Notes under the pieces: model-generated | The model's input: only the letters and a program-made list of their open reading frames with translations | What the model was told of the DNA's origin: nothing | Databases searched by the model: none | Origin: Limnobacter sp. MED105 | GTDB taxonomy: Bacteria > Pseudomonadota > Gammaproteobacteria > Burkholderiales > Burkholderiaceae_B | Reading direction: 5' to 3' | Assembly: GCF_000170915.1 (NCBI RefSeq) | Contig: NZ_ABCT01000002.1 | Coordinates: 124,001 to 188,000, forward strand | Length of the DNA: 64,000 bases | Translations under genes and position numbers: made by a program | Shown here: piece by piece, positions 28,100 to 36,656 of the stretch | Layout: the number at the start of each line of letters is the position of its first letter | Numbering within the stretch: the first letter of the stretch is position 1

Positions 28100-29061
28100 C
28101 AGTTACCCTCCTGCAAGGCGTTTTCAACGGCTTGCACAAAGGTATCTGCCACCGGGAAACCGGTTTGATCCATGATTTCGCGGAAGCACGTAGGGCTTGT
28201 TACGTTCACTTCAGTCAGGTTTTGTCCAATGATGTCCAGCCCAACGAGTAATAAGCCGCGTTTTTTCAATTCCGGAGCCAGTGTGCGCGCAATATGCCAG
28301 TCACTCTCGCTCAAAGGCTGAGCACGCCCGGTTCCGCCAGCAGCCAGGTTGCCACGGTGCTCACCTTCTTTGGGCAAGCGTGCCAGGCAATACGGCACCG
28401 GCTCGCCATTGATGAGTAGCACACGTTTGTCGCCATCCACAATTTCTGGAATGTAGCGCTGAATCATGGCGGTTTTTTTGCCATAGTCGGTCAGCGTTTC
28501 AAGTATTACACCCACGTTTTGATCGCCTTTTTTCAAGCGAAAAATTGAGGTGCCACCCATGCCATCCAATGGCTTGGCGATGGCATCTGGGTGTTGTTCC
28601 AGAAAACCGCGAAGCTGGGCGGCGTTGCGCGACACCAGGGTAGGCACCACGAACTGTTCAAACTGGGCGATGGTAAATTTTTCGTTGTGATCACGAATGG
28701 CCCGCGGACTATTGAACACGCGCGCACCCTCACGCTCGCCCTGCTCGAGTAACCAGGTAGCGGTCACAAACTCGGCATCAAAAGGCGGGTCTTTGCGCAT
28801 GATGACGGCATCCAGGTCTTTCAGGGCCACCTCTTCACGGCCCACCTCGGAGTACCAAGGCTTGCTGGCGCGGTCAATCGCGATCCACACCACTTGGGCG
28901 CGAACACCTGCACCAGTGGCCCAGTGCAGGCCACCATCCTCAATCACCCCCACCTTCCAGCCGCGCGATTGCGCCGATTCCATCATGGCGATTGAGGAAT
29001 CCTTTTTCGGATTCAGGCTGGTGAGTGGGTCGATGACACACACAAAGCTGCGACTGCTCAT
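28099..29061 (-). CDS. gshB: Glutathione synthetase GshB
   Basis: 320 residues, an ATP-grasp enzyme that joins glycine to gamma-glutamylcysteine. Visible landmarks are DAVIMRKDPPFDAEF, KPLDGMGGTSIFRL, IQRYIPEIVDGDKRVLLINGEPV and GLDIIGQNLTEVNVTSPTC. It overlaps gshA by 4 bases (29058-29061). The pairing gshA-gshB followed by PTS genes is a conserved order in Burkholderiales. Confidence 0.96.
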   Translation of the reverse strand: MSSRSFVCVIDPLTSLNPKKDSSIAMMESAQSRGWKVGVIEDGGLHWATGAGVRAQVVWIAIDRASKPWYSEVGREEVALKDLDAVIMRKDPPFDAEFVTATWLLEQGEREGARVFNSPRAIRDHNEKFTIAQFEQFVVPTLVSRNAAQLRGFLEQHPDAIAKPLDGMGGTSIFRLKKGDQNVGVILETLTDYGKKTAMIQRYIPEIVDGDKRVLLINGEPVPYCLARLPKEGEHRGNLAAGGTGRAQPLSESDWHIARTLAPELKKRGLLLVGLDIIGQNLTEVNVTSPTCFREIMDQTGFPVADTFVQAVENALQEGN

Positions 29062-30347
29062 GCGGCCAACTCCACGCTGGCTGTGGCCTCCAGTTCCTGC
29101 GATGCAGCGAGTGCGGCCAGACGACCAATCACGCCGTAGGCATAGAAACGATTCATGGCCGCATCGGGGCGGTCACTGCAATCGGGTGTGTTACACGGTG
29201 TTTCAAACGCCAAAGGCACAAAGTGCATGCCGGGTGCATTCAGGTTTTCATCACGCCCACGGCCGGTGTGTACACGGTAGAAGCCGCCCACAACATAGCG
29301 GTCGATCATGTAAACCACTGGCTCGGCCACGGCGTCTTCAATGTTCTCGAAGGTATGCACGCCTTCTTGAATGATCACGTCAGACACCTGCAAGCCTTCT
29401 TTCACAACCGACATTTTGTTGCGTTGCTTGCGATTCAAGCCCACCACTTCCGAGGCGTCTTTTACAGTCATGATGCCCATGCCGTAAGTACCGGCATCGG
29501 CTTTAACGACCACATAAGGTTGTTCGTCAATACCGTACTCGGCGTACTTCAAGCGAGTTTTGGCCAATACTTCATCGACCGCTTGCGCCAAGGCTTCTTC
29601 GCCCACGCGCTCTTGGAAATTTAATTGATTGCGGTGGGTGAAATAGGGATTGATCAACCAAGGGTCGATTTCCAGCATTTCAGAGAATGCCTCCACCACA
29701 GAATCGTAAGCCTTGAAGTGGGTGCTTTTTCGACGAGTGGCCCAGCCAGCATGCAAAGGCGGCAGCAAAATTTGATCTTTAATGCCCTGAAGAATGGGAG
29801 GTACGCCTGCGGACAAATCGTTGTTCAACAACACCGCACAGGGCTCCAGCCCCTCAACACCCACACGGTTGCCATAGCGCTTCAGCGGCTCCAGCACAAT
29901 GTGCTGACCGTCTGGCAAATCAAAGCGCGTGGGTTCGGTAATTTCAGGCGACACCGAGCCCAGGCGAATATCCAGACCGGTTTGCTTCAGAATGGCAGCC
30001 AAGCGGGCCACATTCGTGAGGTAAAAAGTATTGCGTGTGTGATTCTCGGGCACCAGCACCATGCTGCGCGCTTCCGGACAGATCTTCTCGATGGCGCTCA
30101 TGGCGGCCTGAATGGCCAGCGGCATCATGTCTGGGGCCAGGTTGTTGAACCCGCCGGGGAACAAGTTGGTGTCCACAGGGGCCAGCTTGAAACCAGCGTT
30201 GCGCACATCGACTGAACTGTAGAACGGGGGGGTATTCTCGTTCCAGGCCATGCGAAACCACCGCTCGATTTCGGTGGTTTTGTCGAGCATTCGTTTTTCA
30301 AGATCCAGCAGCGGACCGGTTAAAGCAGTAACTAGATGAGGAACCAT
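29058..30347 (-). CDS. gshA: Glutamate-cysteine ligase (proteobacterial GshA type)
   Basis: 429 residues from the ATG at 30347. The frame continues upstream into amtB, but the protein's family length (about 430) and the start MVPHLVTALTGPLLDLEK support this start. It resembles the beta-proteobacterial glutamate-cysteine ligase class (TIGR02049-like), distinct from E. coli GshA: SSVDVRNAGFKLAPVDTNLF, VLVPENHTRNTFY, VVKADAGTYGMGIMTV. It makes gamma-glutamylcysteine, the first step to glutathione. An intrinsic terminator separates it from amtB, so it probably has its own promoter in the 85 bases after that terminator. Confidence 0.93.
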   Translation of the reverse strand: MVPHLVTALTGPLLDLEKRMLDKTTEIERWFRMAWNENTPPFYSSVDVRNAGFKLAPVDTNLFPGGFNNLAPDMMPLAIQAAMSAIEKICPEARSMVLVPENHTRNTFYLTNVARLAAILKQTGLDIRLGSVSPEITEPTRFDLPDGQHIVLEPLKRYGNRVGVEGLEPCAVLLNNDLSAGVPPILQGIKDQILLPPLHAGWATRRKSTHFKAYDSVVEAFSEMLEIDPWLINPYFTHRNQLNFQERVGEEALAQAVDEVLAKTRLKYAEYGIDEQPYVVVKADAGTYGMGIMTVKDASEVVGLNRKQRNKMSVVKEGLQVSDVIIQEGVHTFENIEDAVAEPVVYMIDRYVVGGFYRVHTGRGRDENLNAPGMHFVPLAFETPCNTPDCSDRPDAAMNRFYAYGVIGRLAALAASQELEATASVELAA

Positions 30348-30432
30348 CAACACTCTCTGGGTAAGACACTTCGCCAAGTGTAATCCAAAACGCTGCACTG
30401 CCACATTGGGGAAGGGAAATCGGGGGTGAAGC

Positions 30433-30457
30433 AAAAAAGGCACCCGAAGGTGCCTTT
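30433..30457 (-). terminator. Intrinsic terminator after amtB
   Basis: Read on the minus strand, a 9-bp stem AAAGGCACC/GGTGCCTTT closes a TTCG tetraloop and runs into a T-tract of six. It lies 53 bases after the amtB stop. A second, weaker hairpin (CAGCCC/GGGCTG, about 30462-30482) lies between the two. Confidence 0.88.
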
Positions 30458-30510
30458 GAATCAGCCCTTTACCCCGGGCTGAAGGATTCCACCTAAGTGG
30501 AGAGTGTGAC

Positions 30511-31968
30511 TTACTTGCTGTAGGCTGTTTCACCGTGTGAGGTGATGTCCAGACCTTCGCGCTCTGCATCTTCAGAAACACGCAAACCGACGATCAGATC
30601 AACCAGTTTGAACGCGATTGCAGCCACGATACCAGACCAAACGATGGTGATTACCACGCCCTTGGCTTGTACTGCCAACTGAGAAGCGATCACGAAGTCG
30701 TCACCCATGGTGCCGCCCAGGCTAGGTGCTGACAACACACCCACCATCAAGGCACCCAAGATACCGCCCACGCCGTGTACACCGAATACGTCCAGTGCGT
30801 CGTCTGCACCCAACATCTTCTTCAGGCCAGTTACGCCCCACAGGCAGATTGGACCAGCCATCAAGCCGAGGATTAGTGCGCCCATTGGGCCGATCGTACC
30901 GCAAGCTGGAGTAATCGCAACCAAACCACCCACTGCACCGGAAGCAGCACCCAGCATGGAGGCCTTGCCTTTAAGCAGTGCTTCAGCAGCGGCCCAGCTC
31001 AGTGTTGCAGCAGCCGTGGCCAGCAATGTGTTGATGAAGGCCAGTGTTGTACCACCGTTGGCTTCCAGGTTTGAACCGGCGTTGAAACCGAACCAACCCA
31101 CCCACAACATGGAGGCACCAACCATGGTCAATGTCAGGCTGTGTGGAGTCATTGCTTCTTTGCCGTAACCAACACGCTTGCCGATCATGTAGGCACCCAC
31201 CAAACCTGCAACCGCAGCGTTGATGTGAACTACTGTGCCGCCAGCGAAGTCGATTGCGCCGTCTGCGAAGATGAAACCTGCAGCGTCCCACACCATGTGT
31301 GCGATTGGGATGTAGCTGAATGTGAACCAGATTGCACAGAACAACAGTACAGCAGAGAACTTGATGCGCTCAGCGAATGCACCCACAATCAGCCCACAAG
31401 TAATGGCCGCGAAAGTGGACTGGAATGCGATGAAAATGAATTCGGGGATCATCACGCCTTCGGTGAAGGTGGCCGACAATGAATCGGGTGTTACACCACT
31501 CAGGAAAAGCTTGCTGAAGTTACCCACGAACGGATTGTCACCACCGCCGAAAGTCAGGCTGTAGCCATAAATGGCCCACAACACAACAATCAAACAGAAC
31601 ACGGACATGACTTGCATGAGCACGGACAGCATGTTCTTCGAGCGGACCAGGCCACCGTAGAACAGTGCCAGACCAGGAATGGTCATGAAAATTACCAAAA
31701 TTGTGGCAATCATCATCCAGGTAATGTCGCCCTTGTCCACTGTTTGCTCAACAGCAGGTGCGGCTTCTTCTGCGGGGGCAGCTTCAGCAGCCATGGGTGC
31801 TTCGGCAGCAGGTTCTACTGCCGCGGGCGCTGCTTCAACTGCAGCGGGCATTGTTTCAGTGGCTTCGGTGGCAGGCGCCATCGGTGTTTCTTGTGCAAAC
31901 ACACCGGGGCTTGCAACACTGAAACCCAGTGCAGCGGCCGCCAGCCAGACAGTCAGAAGTTTTTTCAT
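30511..31968 (-). CDS. amtB: Ammonium transporter AmtB
   Basis: 485 residues. A signal sequence (ending near VFAQET) is followed by a 45-residue periplasmic extension made almost only of Ala, Glu, Pro and Val, then eleven predicted membrane helices. The channel signatures are present: DKGDITWMMIATILVIFMTI, GGTVVHINAAVAGL and VFGVHGVGGILGA with the paired pore histidines. It brings ammonium into the cell and is gated by the GlnK protein encoded just upstream (21-base gap). The long acidic low-complexity extension is unlike E. coli AmtB. Confidence 0.95.
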   Translation of the reverse strand: MKKLLTVWLAAAALGFSVASPGVFAQETPMAPATEATETMPAAVEAAPAAVEPAAEAPMAAEAAPAEEAAPAVEQTVDKGDITWMMIATILVIFMTIPGLALFYGGLVRSKNMLSVLMQVMSVFCLIVVLWAIYGYSLTFGGGDNPFVGNFSKLFLSGVTPDSLSATFTEGVMIPEFIFIAFQSTFAAITCGLIVGAFAERIKFSAVLLFCAIWFTFSYIPIAHMVWDAAGFIFADGAIDFAGGTVVHINAAVAGLVGAYMIGKRVGYGKEAMTPHSLTLTMVGASMLWVGWFGFNAGSNLEANGGTTLAFINTLLATAAATLSWAAAEALLKGKASMLGAASGAVGGLVAITPACGTIGPMGALILGLMAGPICLWGVTGLKKMLGADDALDVFGVHGVGGILGALMVGVLSAPSLGGTMGDDFVIASQLAVQAKGVVITIVWSGIVAAIAFKLVDLIVGLRVSEDAEREGLDITSHGETAYSK

Positions 31969-31989
31969 GATTTCCTCACTTCTCTCTGG

Positions 31990-32388
<399 letters not shown>

Positions 32389-32398
32389 TTAATACAAT

Positions 32399-33163
32399 TT
32401 AGAACGATGTGCTGATAGACAGAATCAGGTCCGCTTCGCCTTGGTCTTTACCCAAAACCAACTCGCCGTCGTCATCCGTACCAACAAAAGCAGCACCATA
32501 AGTAAACTTACCAGCGGTGTAGGTCAGGCCAACTGAGTAATCCTGATATGAATCAAGGGCACTACCATCGATTGCAACGATGTCATCGGCGTAATTGGTG
32601 ATGCCATATGAAACGCCAAAGGCCAGAGCTTCAGAAATTGGATACTCGTACGCCAATTTGAAGTAAGTTGAACCGCCCAGATCAGAGTTTGCGCCCTGCT
32701 GTACGCCATTGGTGATGGTCTGCAAAGCGAAGTAGTCGTCTGTCAATGACACGTTCAAAGACGCTGTCAGGCCCTTGTATCCCAGTGAGCCGTAGGCTTC
32801 CAGGGTGTCGGCATCTGTCAAGCCGGTGTTATTGGGTGTGTTTGGGTAGTAGTAGTACAACAAGCCAGCGTCATAAGCGATGCCGTTTGCAAACTCACCA
32901 GCATAGCCGCCGTAAAAGTCCATTTCCAGGCTGTTGGCGCCGAAAGAAACGTTGGAGTTCCAGTTGCCTACGTAGAAACCATTGCCGAAATCAACATCAA
33001 AACCGCCTTGCAGCGCGAAGTCATTGTTAGTCTGGCTTACACCGCGGAAGCGGTAGTCAGTGTAAACACCAACGTTAGCAGATGTAGTTACTTCAGCTTG
33101 TGCAGTTGAAACAGCACCGAAAGTAGTTGCGGCGATTGCAGCGACCAGTACTAATTTTTTCAT
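32399..33163 (-). CDS. TorF-family putative outer-membrane porin
   Basis: 254 residues with a signal peptide (VLVAAIAATTFGAVSTAQA) and a beta-barrel pattern of alternating residues ending in the aromatic C-terminal Phe (ILSISTSF). The beginning of the mature protein, NVGVYTDYRFRGVSQTNN, is the hallmark of the TorF/TIGR02001 family. It is the first gene of the porin-glnK-amtB block and is preceded by a candidate sigma-54 promoter. I infer it lets small nitrogen compounds cross the outer membrane under nitrogen limitation. The substrate is not known. Confidence 0.85.
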   Translation of the reverse strand: MKKLVLVAAIAATTFGAVSTAQAEVTTSANVGVYTDYRFRGVSQTNNDFALQGGFDVDFGNGFYVGNWNSNVSFGANSLEMDFYGGYAGEFANGIAYDAGLLYYYYPNTPNNTGLTDADTLEAYGSLGYKGLTASLNVSLTDDYFALQTITNGVQQGANSDLGGSTYFKLAYEYPISEALAFGVSYGITNYADDIVAIDGSALDSYQDYSVGLTYTAGKFTYGAAFVGTDDDGELVLGKDQGEADLILSISTSF

Positions 33164-33218
33164 CTCACTCTCCTAAAAATAGATGAATGCCGTAAAGTTT
33201 TTTTGGCAAGGGTCTATT

Positions 33219-33235
33219 AGCGAGAAGTGTGCCAG
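33219..33235 (-). promoter_or_regulatory. Candidate sigma-54 promoter of porin-glnK-amtB
   Basis: On the minus strand CTGGCAC-ACTTCT-CGCT matches the -24/-12 consensus YTGGCACGNNNNTTGCW at all but two positions, with the essential GG and GC correctly spaced. Transcription would start near 33207, leaving a 44-base leader with AGGAGAG before the porin ATG. Confidence 0.7.
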
Positions 33236-33317
33236 CCGTGAACTCGTCGGTAATTTCGCGATAAATCCCCCTTTTTCGGGCACAATAGCGATTCAATTTT
33301 TTGAATTTTCAGTCGCA

Positions 33318-33345
33318 GCACCAAATTGGTGCACTCTTTTGGTGC
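33318..33345. promoter_or_regulatory. Two NtrC-type enhancer sites
   Basis: GCACCAAATTGGTGC (33318-33332) is a perfect dyad of the NtrC form GCACCA-N3-TGGTGC. GCACTCTTTTGGTGC (33331-33345) has the weaker form GCAC-N5-TGGTGC. The two share two bases. They sit about 110-140 bases upstream of the predicted sigma-54 start, the same spacing as the E. coli glnA enhancer. Confidence 0.72.
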
Positions 33346-33374
33346 GATGCGAGACAACTCTTTTGGGGTAAACA

Positions 33375-33605
33375 TTGGCGAATAATCCTTTCGACACCGT
33401 CGCGGCCAAAGTGGGTGAATTGCTCAATGCAAAGGGCCTTCAAAACATGGAAAACCCAGTCACACAGCTGATTCGACAGGGTTTGCAAGACATGGAATTT
33501 GTCAGCCTTGAGGATTTTGAAATTCAAAAGGAAGTGCTGAACAGGCTGCGCGAAAAGGTGCATGCACTGGAAATGCGCGTGGCTGAACTCGAAAAGCGGG
33601 CTTGA
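33375..33605 (+). CDS. ubiK: UbiK/YqiC-type coiled-coil accessory protein
   Basis: 76 residues from a TTG start (NNPFDTVAAKVGELL) with GGGG upstream. The C-terminal coiled coil (EVLNRLREKVHALEMRVAELEKR) is typical of the BMFP/UbiK family, which trimerises and assists ubiquinone biosynthesis under oxygen. It is divergent from the porin gene, and the NtrC-type sites lie close to its own promoter region, so an effect on this gene cannot be excluded. Confidence 0.88.
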   Translation: MANNPFDTVAAKVGELLNAKGLQNMENPVTQLIRQGLQDMEFVSLEDFEIQKEVLNRLREKVHALEMRVAELEKRA

Positions 33606-33713
33606 TTGATTGTCTGGCCTGGCATTCTCTGCCGGGTGATGTAAACCGAAGCACCCGTTTGCCAAAACACACCGTGTGGGGATAATCGTCGGGGTTTGAC
33701 TGCCTGCCCCACC

Positions 33714-35276
33714 ATGCCTTTAGCCACTCTTCACAGTCTTACTTTTGTGGGCGTTCGCCCAGTCGCGGTTCAAATTGAGGTTCATCTGTCGGCTGGTTTG
33801 CCTTCCTTTGCGCTGGTTGGTCTTCCCGACACCGAAATTCGCGAATCAAAAGAACGGGTTCGCTCTGCGCTGCTTAATAGCGGATTCGAGTTCCCTTCCC
33901 AACGAATTACAGTCAACCTTGCACCAGCCGACCTTCCCAAGGGCAGCGCTGCATTCGATCTTGCGGTGGCACTGGGCATTGCCAGTGCATCGGGCCAACT
34001 GGCCAAAGCCGACCTTTCTGACTGGTTGTTTGCCGGCGAACTTTCGCTTTCCGGTGCGCTGACTGCTGTGCGCAGTCCTTTTGCGCTCGCTGTTGCTGCC
34101 CGCAAAGAGGCCACTGCGCGCCAGCGCCCCATGAAACTGATGATGCCCAAAGCACAAGCCAGCCTTGCCGCCACGGTGCCCGGCATTGCGATATTCGGTG
34201 CCAGCAATTTGTTTGAAGCGGCTGCGCATTTGGTGGGGCACGGCGCACCTCTTGAACAACACGCCCACCACACGCAAAACCATACAGGCCTGGTAAACCT
34301 GCTCGACATGGCCGAGGTTATTGGCCACCAAACCGCAAAACATGCCTTGCTGACTGCCACCGCAGGCCAACACCACATTCGCTTGGTGGGGCCGCCCGGC
34401 AGTGGAAAGTCGATGCTGGCACAGCGTGTGGGCAGCCTGATGCCACCTTTGCCCTTTGAAGACTCGCTGGAAATCTCGGCCATTCGAAGCTTGAAAGGCG
34501 AAAGTGATGTGCTCAGCCCGCAACGTCCTTTCAGGAACCCTCACCCCAGCAGCAGCATGGCTGCATTGATAGGTGGCGGAAACCCACCCTCACCAGGTGA
34601 AATTACACTGGCCCATCAAGGCATTTTGTTCACCGATGAAGTGTTGGAATTCGATCGACGTTGCCTGGAGTCGTTGCGTGAACCGCTTGAAACCGGGCGT
34701 GTGAATATTTCCAGATCGGGCCATCAAGCCAGTTTTCCCGCTAGGTTTTTGTGGGTATGTGCCCACAACCCATGCCCCTGCGGCTGGTTGGGCCACCCTG
34801 CAAAAGAATGTCGATGTACGCCAGACCAAGTGAGAAAATATCAAAACAAACTGTCTGGTCCGTTGGCCGACCGGCTGGACATTTCAGTTGAAGTGCAAGC
34901 CATTGACCACGGCACCTTGCTAACGGGGGAAACGCAACACTCTGAATTCGGCAGCAGCGCTGGGCTGCGCAGGCAAGTTGAACAGGCCCGAACCATTCAA
35001 CTTGAACGCCAGGGCTGCCTGAATGGTGAAATGAGCGCGGGCCAAATCAACAAATATTGCAAACCTGCCAGCGGCGCTGAAAAACTGTTGTTGGCCTATG
35101 CACAAAAAAACCATCTTTCAGCGCGTGCACTGCACCGAATTTGCAGGGTTGCACGCACCTTGGCTGATCTCGACACTGCAGACCACATTGACAAGAAGCA
35201 CATTGCCACAGCGATTCAATACAGAAAGGCGCTAAGTGGCGAGGCGGGCAACCACTCGCCTGTGCTTACCAGCTGA
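33714..35276 (+). CDS. comM: ComM/YifB-family AAA+ ATPase
   Basis: 520 residues from the ATG at 33714. The frame is open from a TTG at 33696. The N-terminal ChlI-like domain (SAGLPSFALVGLPDTEIRES) is followed by an AAA+ core with Walker A GPPGSGKSML (about 226), FRNPHPSSSMAALIGGG and TDEVLEFDR, then the Cys-rich CAHNPCPCGWLGHPAKECRC and the C-terminal Mg-chelatase-like domain. In Vibrio and Acinetobacter, ComM is a hexameric helicase that promotes branch migration during natural transformation. No other competence genes are in the window. Confidence 0.92.
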   Translation: MPLATLHSLTFVGVRPVAVQIEVHLSAGLPSFALVGLPDTEIRESKERVRSALLNSGFEFPSQRITVNLAPADLPKGSAAFDLAVALGIASASGQLAKADLSDWLFAGELSLSGALTAVRSPFALAVAARKEATARQRPMKLMMPKAQASLAATVPGIAIFGASNLFEAAAHLVGHGAPLEQHAHHTQNHTGLVNLLDMAEVIGHQTAKHALLTATAGQHHIRLVGPPGSGKSMLAQRVGSLMPPLPFEDSLEISAIRSLKGESDVLSPQRPFRNPHPSSSMAALIGGGNPPSPGEITLAHQGILFTDEVLEFDRRCLESLREPLETGRVNISRSGHQASFPARFLWVCAHNPCPCGWLGHPAKECRCTPDQVRKYQNKLSGPLADRLDISVEVQAIDHGTLLTGETQHSEFGSSAGLRRQVEQARTIQLERQGCLNGEMSAGQINKYCKPASGAEKLLLAYAQKNHLSARALHRICRVARTLADLDTADHIDKKHIATAIQYRKALSGEAGNHSPVLTS

Positions 35277-35277
35277 A

Positions 35278-36654
35278 TCACAACCCGTAAGCCATTCGCA
35301 GCAAGCTCAGTGGATGCACCAGTTCCGGTTTTTTATCGGGGGTTTGTGAAAGGCCAAGGCTTTCAATACCCCAGGCAATTTGCCTCCCCGTCAATTGACA
35401 GTCTGTCGACAAATAATCGGGGGCCTGGTCGGCCATTTGCCGCACTACCTGCCGCCCTATTTTCATGGCCATAGGAAAGTGCTCACGCCGACTACCCCAG
35501 TCACCACCAAAGCCAGGGCTGCCCTTGACAACGTTTACCTCAGTGTCAGGTATTAAGGCCAACAAAGCCTCGGTGTGCCTGGCAATACCCAAATGAGCAC
35601 CGCCCAAGAAAGGTTCGTGATAGTTCACTTTGCCCAAAGAATGGACGAAATCAGTTTTCAAGGCATCTTCGCCGTGCAGGGCAATCAGGTATTCCGTAGG
35701 CGCCCAAAACGCTTCCTTCACTTGCTGAATTTCGGCATTGGCCGGGAAAAGAGCAGGCAAGTTGTGAGTAAATATTCGCGCACAGCGTGGGCTTGGGGAC
35801 ACCAGTGCATACCCCTGCTGGGCCAAGGCCAACAAGCGAGGAATGTTGATTCGCGCCAATTCAGCAAAACCGGAAAGATCGCCCATGTTCAGTTTGGCTT
35901 GACCGCAACAGCCCTCAAGATCGGCCACCACGCACTCAATGTCATTGTGTTGCAGCACCTGAATCAAATCCTGACCAATTTCAGGTTCGTGCAAATTCAC
36001 GTAGCAGCTGGCCAATAGGGCCACCTGTCGGGGCACTCTGACATGGTCTGCCACCACAGGGGGCTGCGCTGGGCTGGCCAACATCAAACTGCTTTCCCTA
36101 GCAAGAAAGGTTCGAGTCGCCAGTTTGGGTAACCAGGCTTGTGCATCAACACCCGTGCCGCGTTCAATCCACTTGCGCACGGCACTGCTGCCCGCGGCGA
36201 TGTTGACCAGCGCGGCAACCACCGGAATACCTGCCAAATGGGAGAACGGATTGTGCCGCTCAAACGCAGCACCGAAATGAGTACCGCCCTTGGCAAATTT
36301 CACGGCTTTGGCCCGCAACATGATGGCTGGAAAGTTGATTTGCTGTGGATGGGGTTCGCTATATGGGCAGTGGCCCACATGGCATTGGTCGCACAGGTGA
36401 CAGTGATTGGCCAAATCAAGATAGTGCGATTTTGGTACGCTGCCAAGCTCTGAGTCTTCAGACTCATCAATCAGGTCGAACAAAGCGGGAAATGTGCTGC
36501 ACTGGGACAAACAACGCCGGCAGGTGGCGCACACGTCGAACACTCGCTCCATGCTGGCCAGGCATTGCTGCTCATCGAGGTAATCAGGGCTGGTCCAAGC
36601 GGCTCCAAGCTCCTGTGCTTCGTGACTACTGCCATCCTCAAGAGCCTGAGCCAT
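35278..36654 (-). CDS. GlpC/HdrD-like iron-sulfur protein
   Basis: 458 residues from the ATG at 36654. The frame is open further into the upstream gene, but this start lies 2 bases after its stop. Two ferredoxin-type clusters (CATCRRCLSQCSTFP and CHLCDQCHVGHCPY) are followed by two CCG-type cysteine regions (LLASCYVNLHEPEIG...EGCCGQAK and PSPRCARIF...), as in heterodisulfide-reductase-related subunits. Relatives often sit beside rubrerythrin in betaproteobacteria. Here the partner is an MFS transporter. It is probably a redox protein, and the electron partner is unknown. Confidence 0.82.
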   Translation of the reverse strand: MAQALEDGSSHEAQELGAAWTSPDYLDEQQCLASMERVFDVCATCRRCLSQCSTFPALFDLIDESEDSELGSVPKSHYLDLANHCHLCDQCHVGHCPYSEPHPQQINFPAIMLRAKAVKFAKGGTHFGAAFERHNPFSHLAGIPVVAALVNIAAGSSAVRKWIERGTGVDAQAWLPKLATRTFLARESSLMLASPAQPPVVADHVRVPRQVALLASCYVNLHEPEIGQDLIQVLQHNDIECVVADLEGCCGQAKLNMGDLSGFAELARINIPRLLALAQQGYALVSPSPRCARIFTHNLPALFPANAEIQQVKEAFWAPTEYLIALHGEDALKTDFVHSLGKVNYHEPFLGGAHLGIARHTEALLALIPDTEVNVVKGSPGFGGDWGSRREHFPMAMKIGRQVVRQMADQAPDYLSTDCQLTGRQIAWGIESLGLSQTPDKKPELVHPLSLLRMAYGL

Positions 36655-36656
36655 GC

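Noticed and set aside
29625-30215. 196-codon frame opposite gshA
   Set aside because: Antisense shadow of a gene with strong motif support.
30347-30581. Upstream extension of gshA into amtB
   Set aside because: It would cross a strong intrinsic terminator and add about 78 residues not found in the family.
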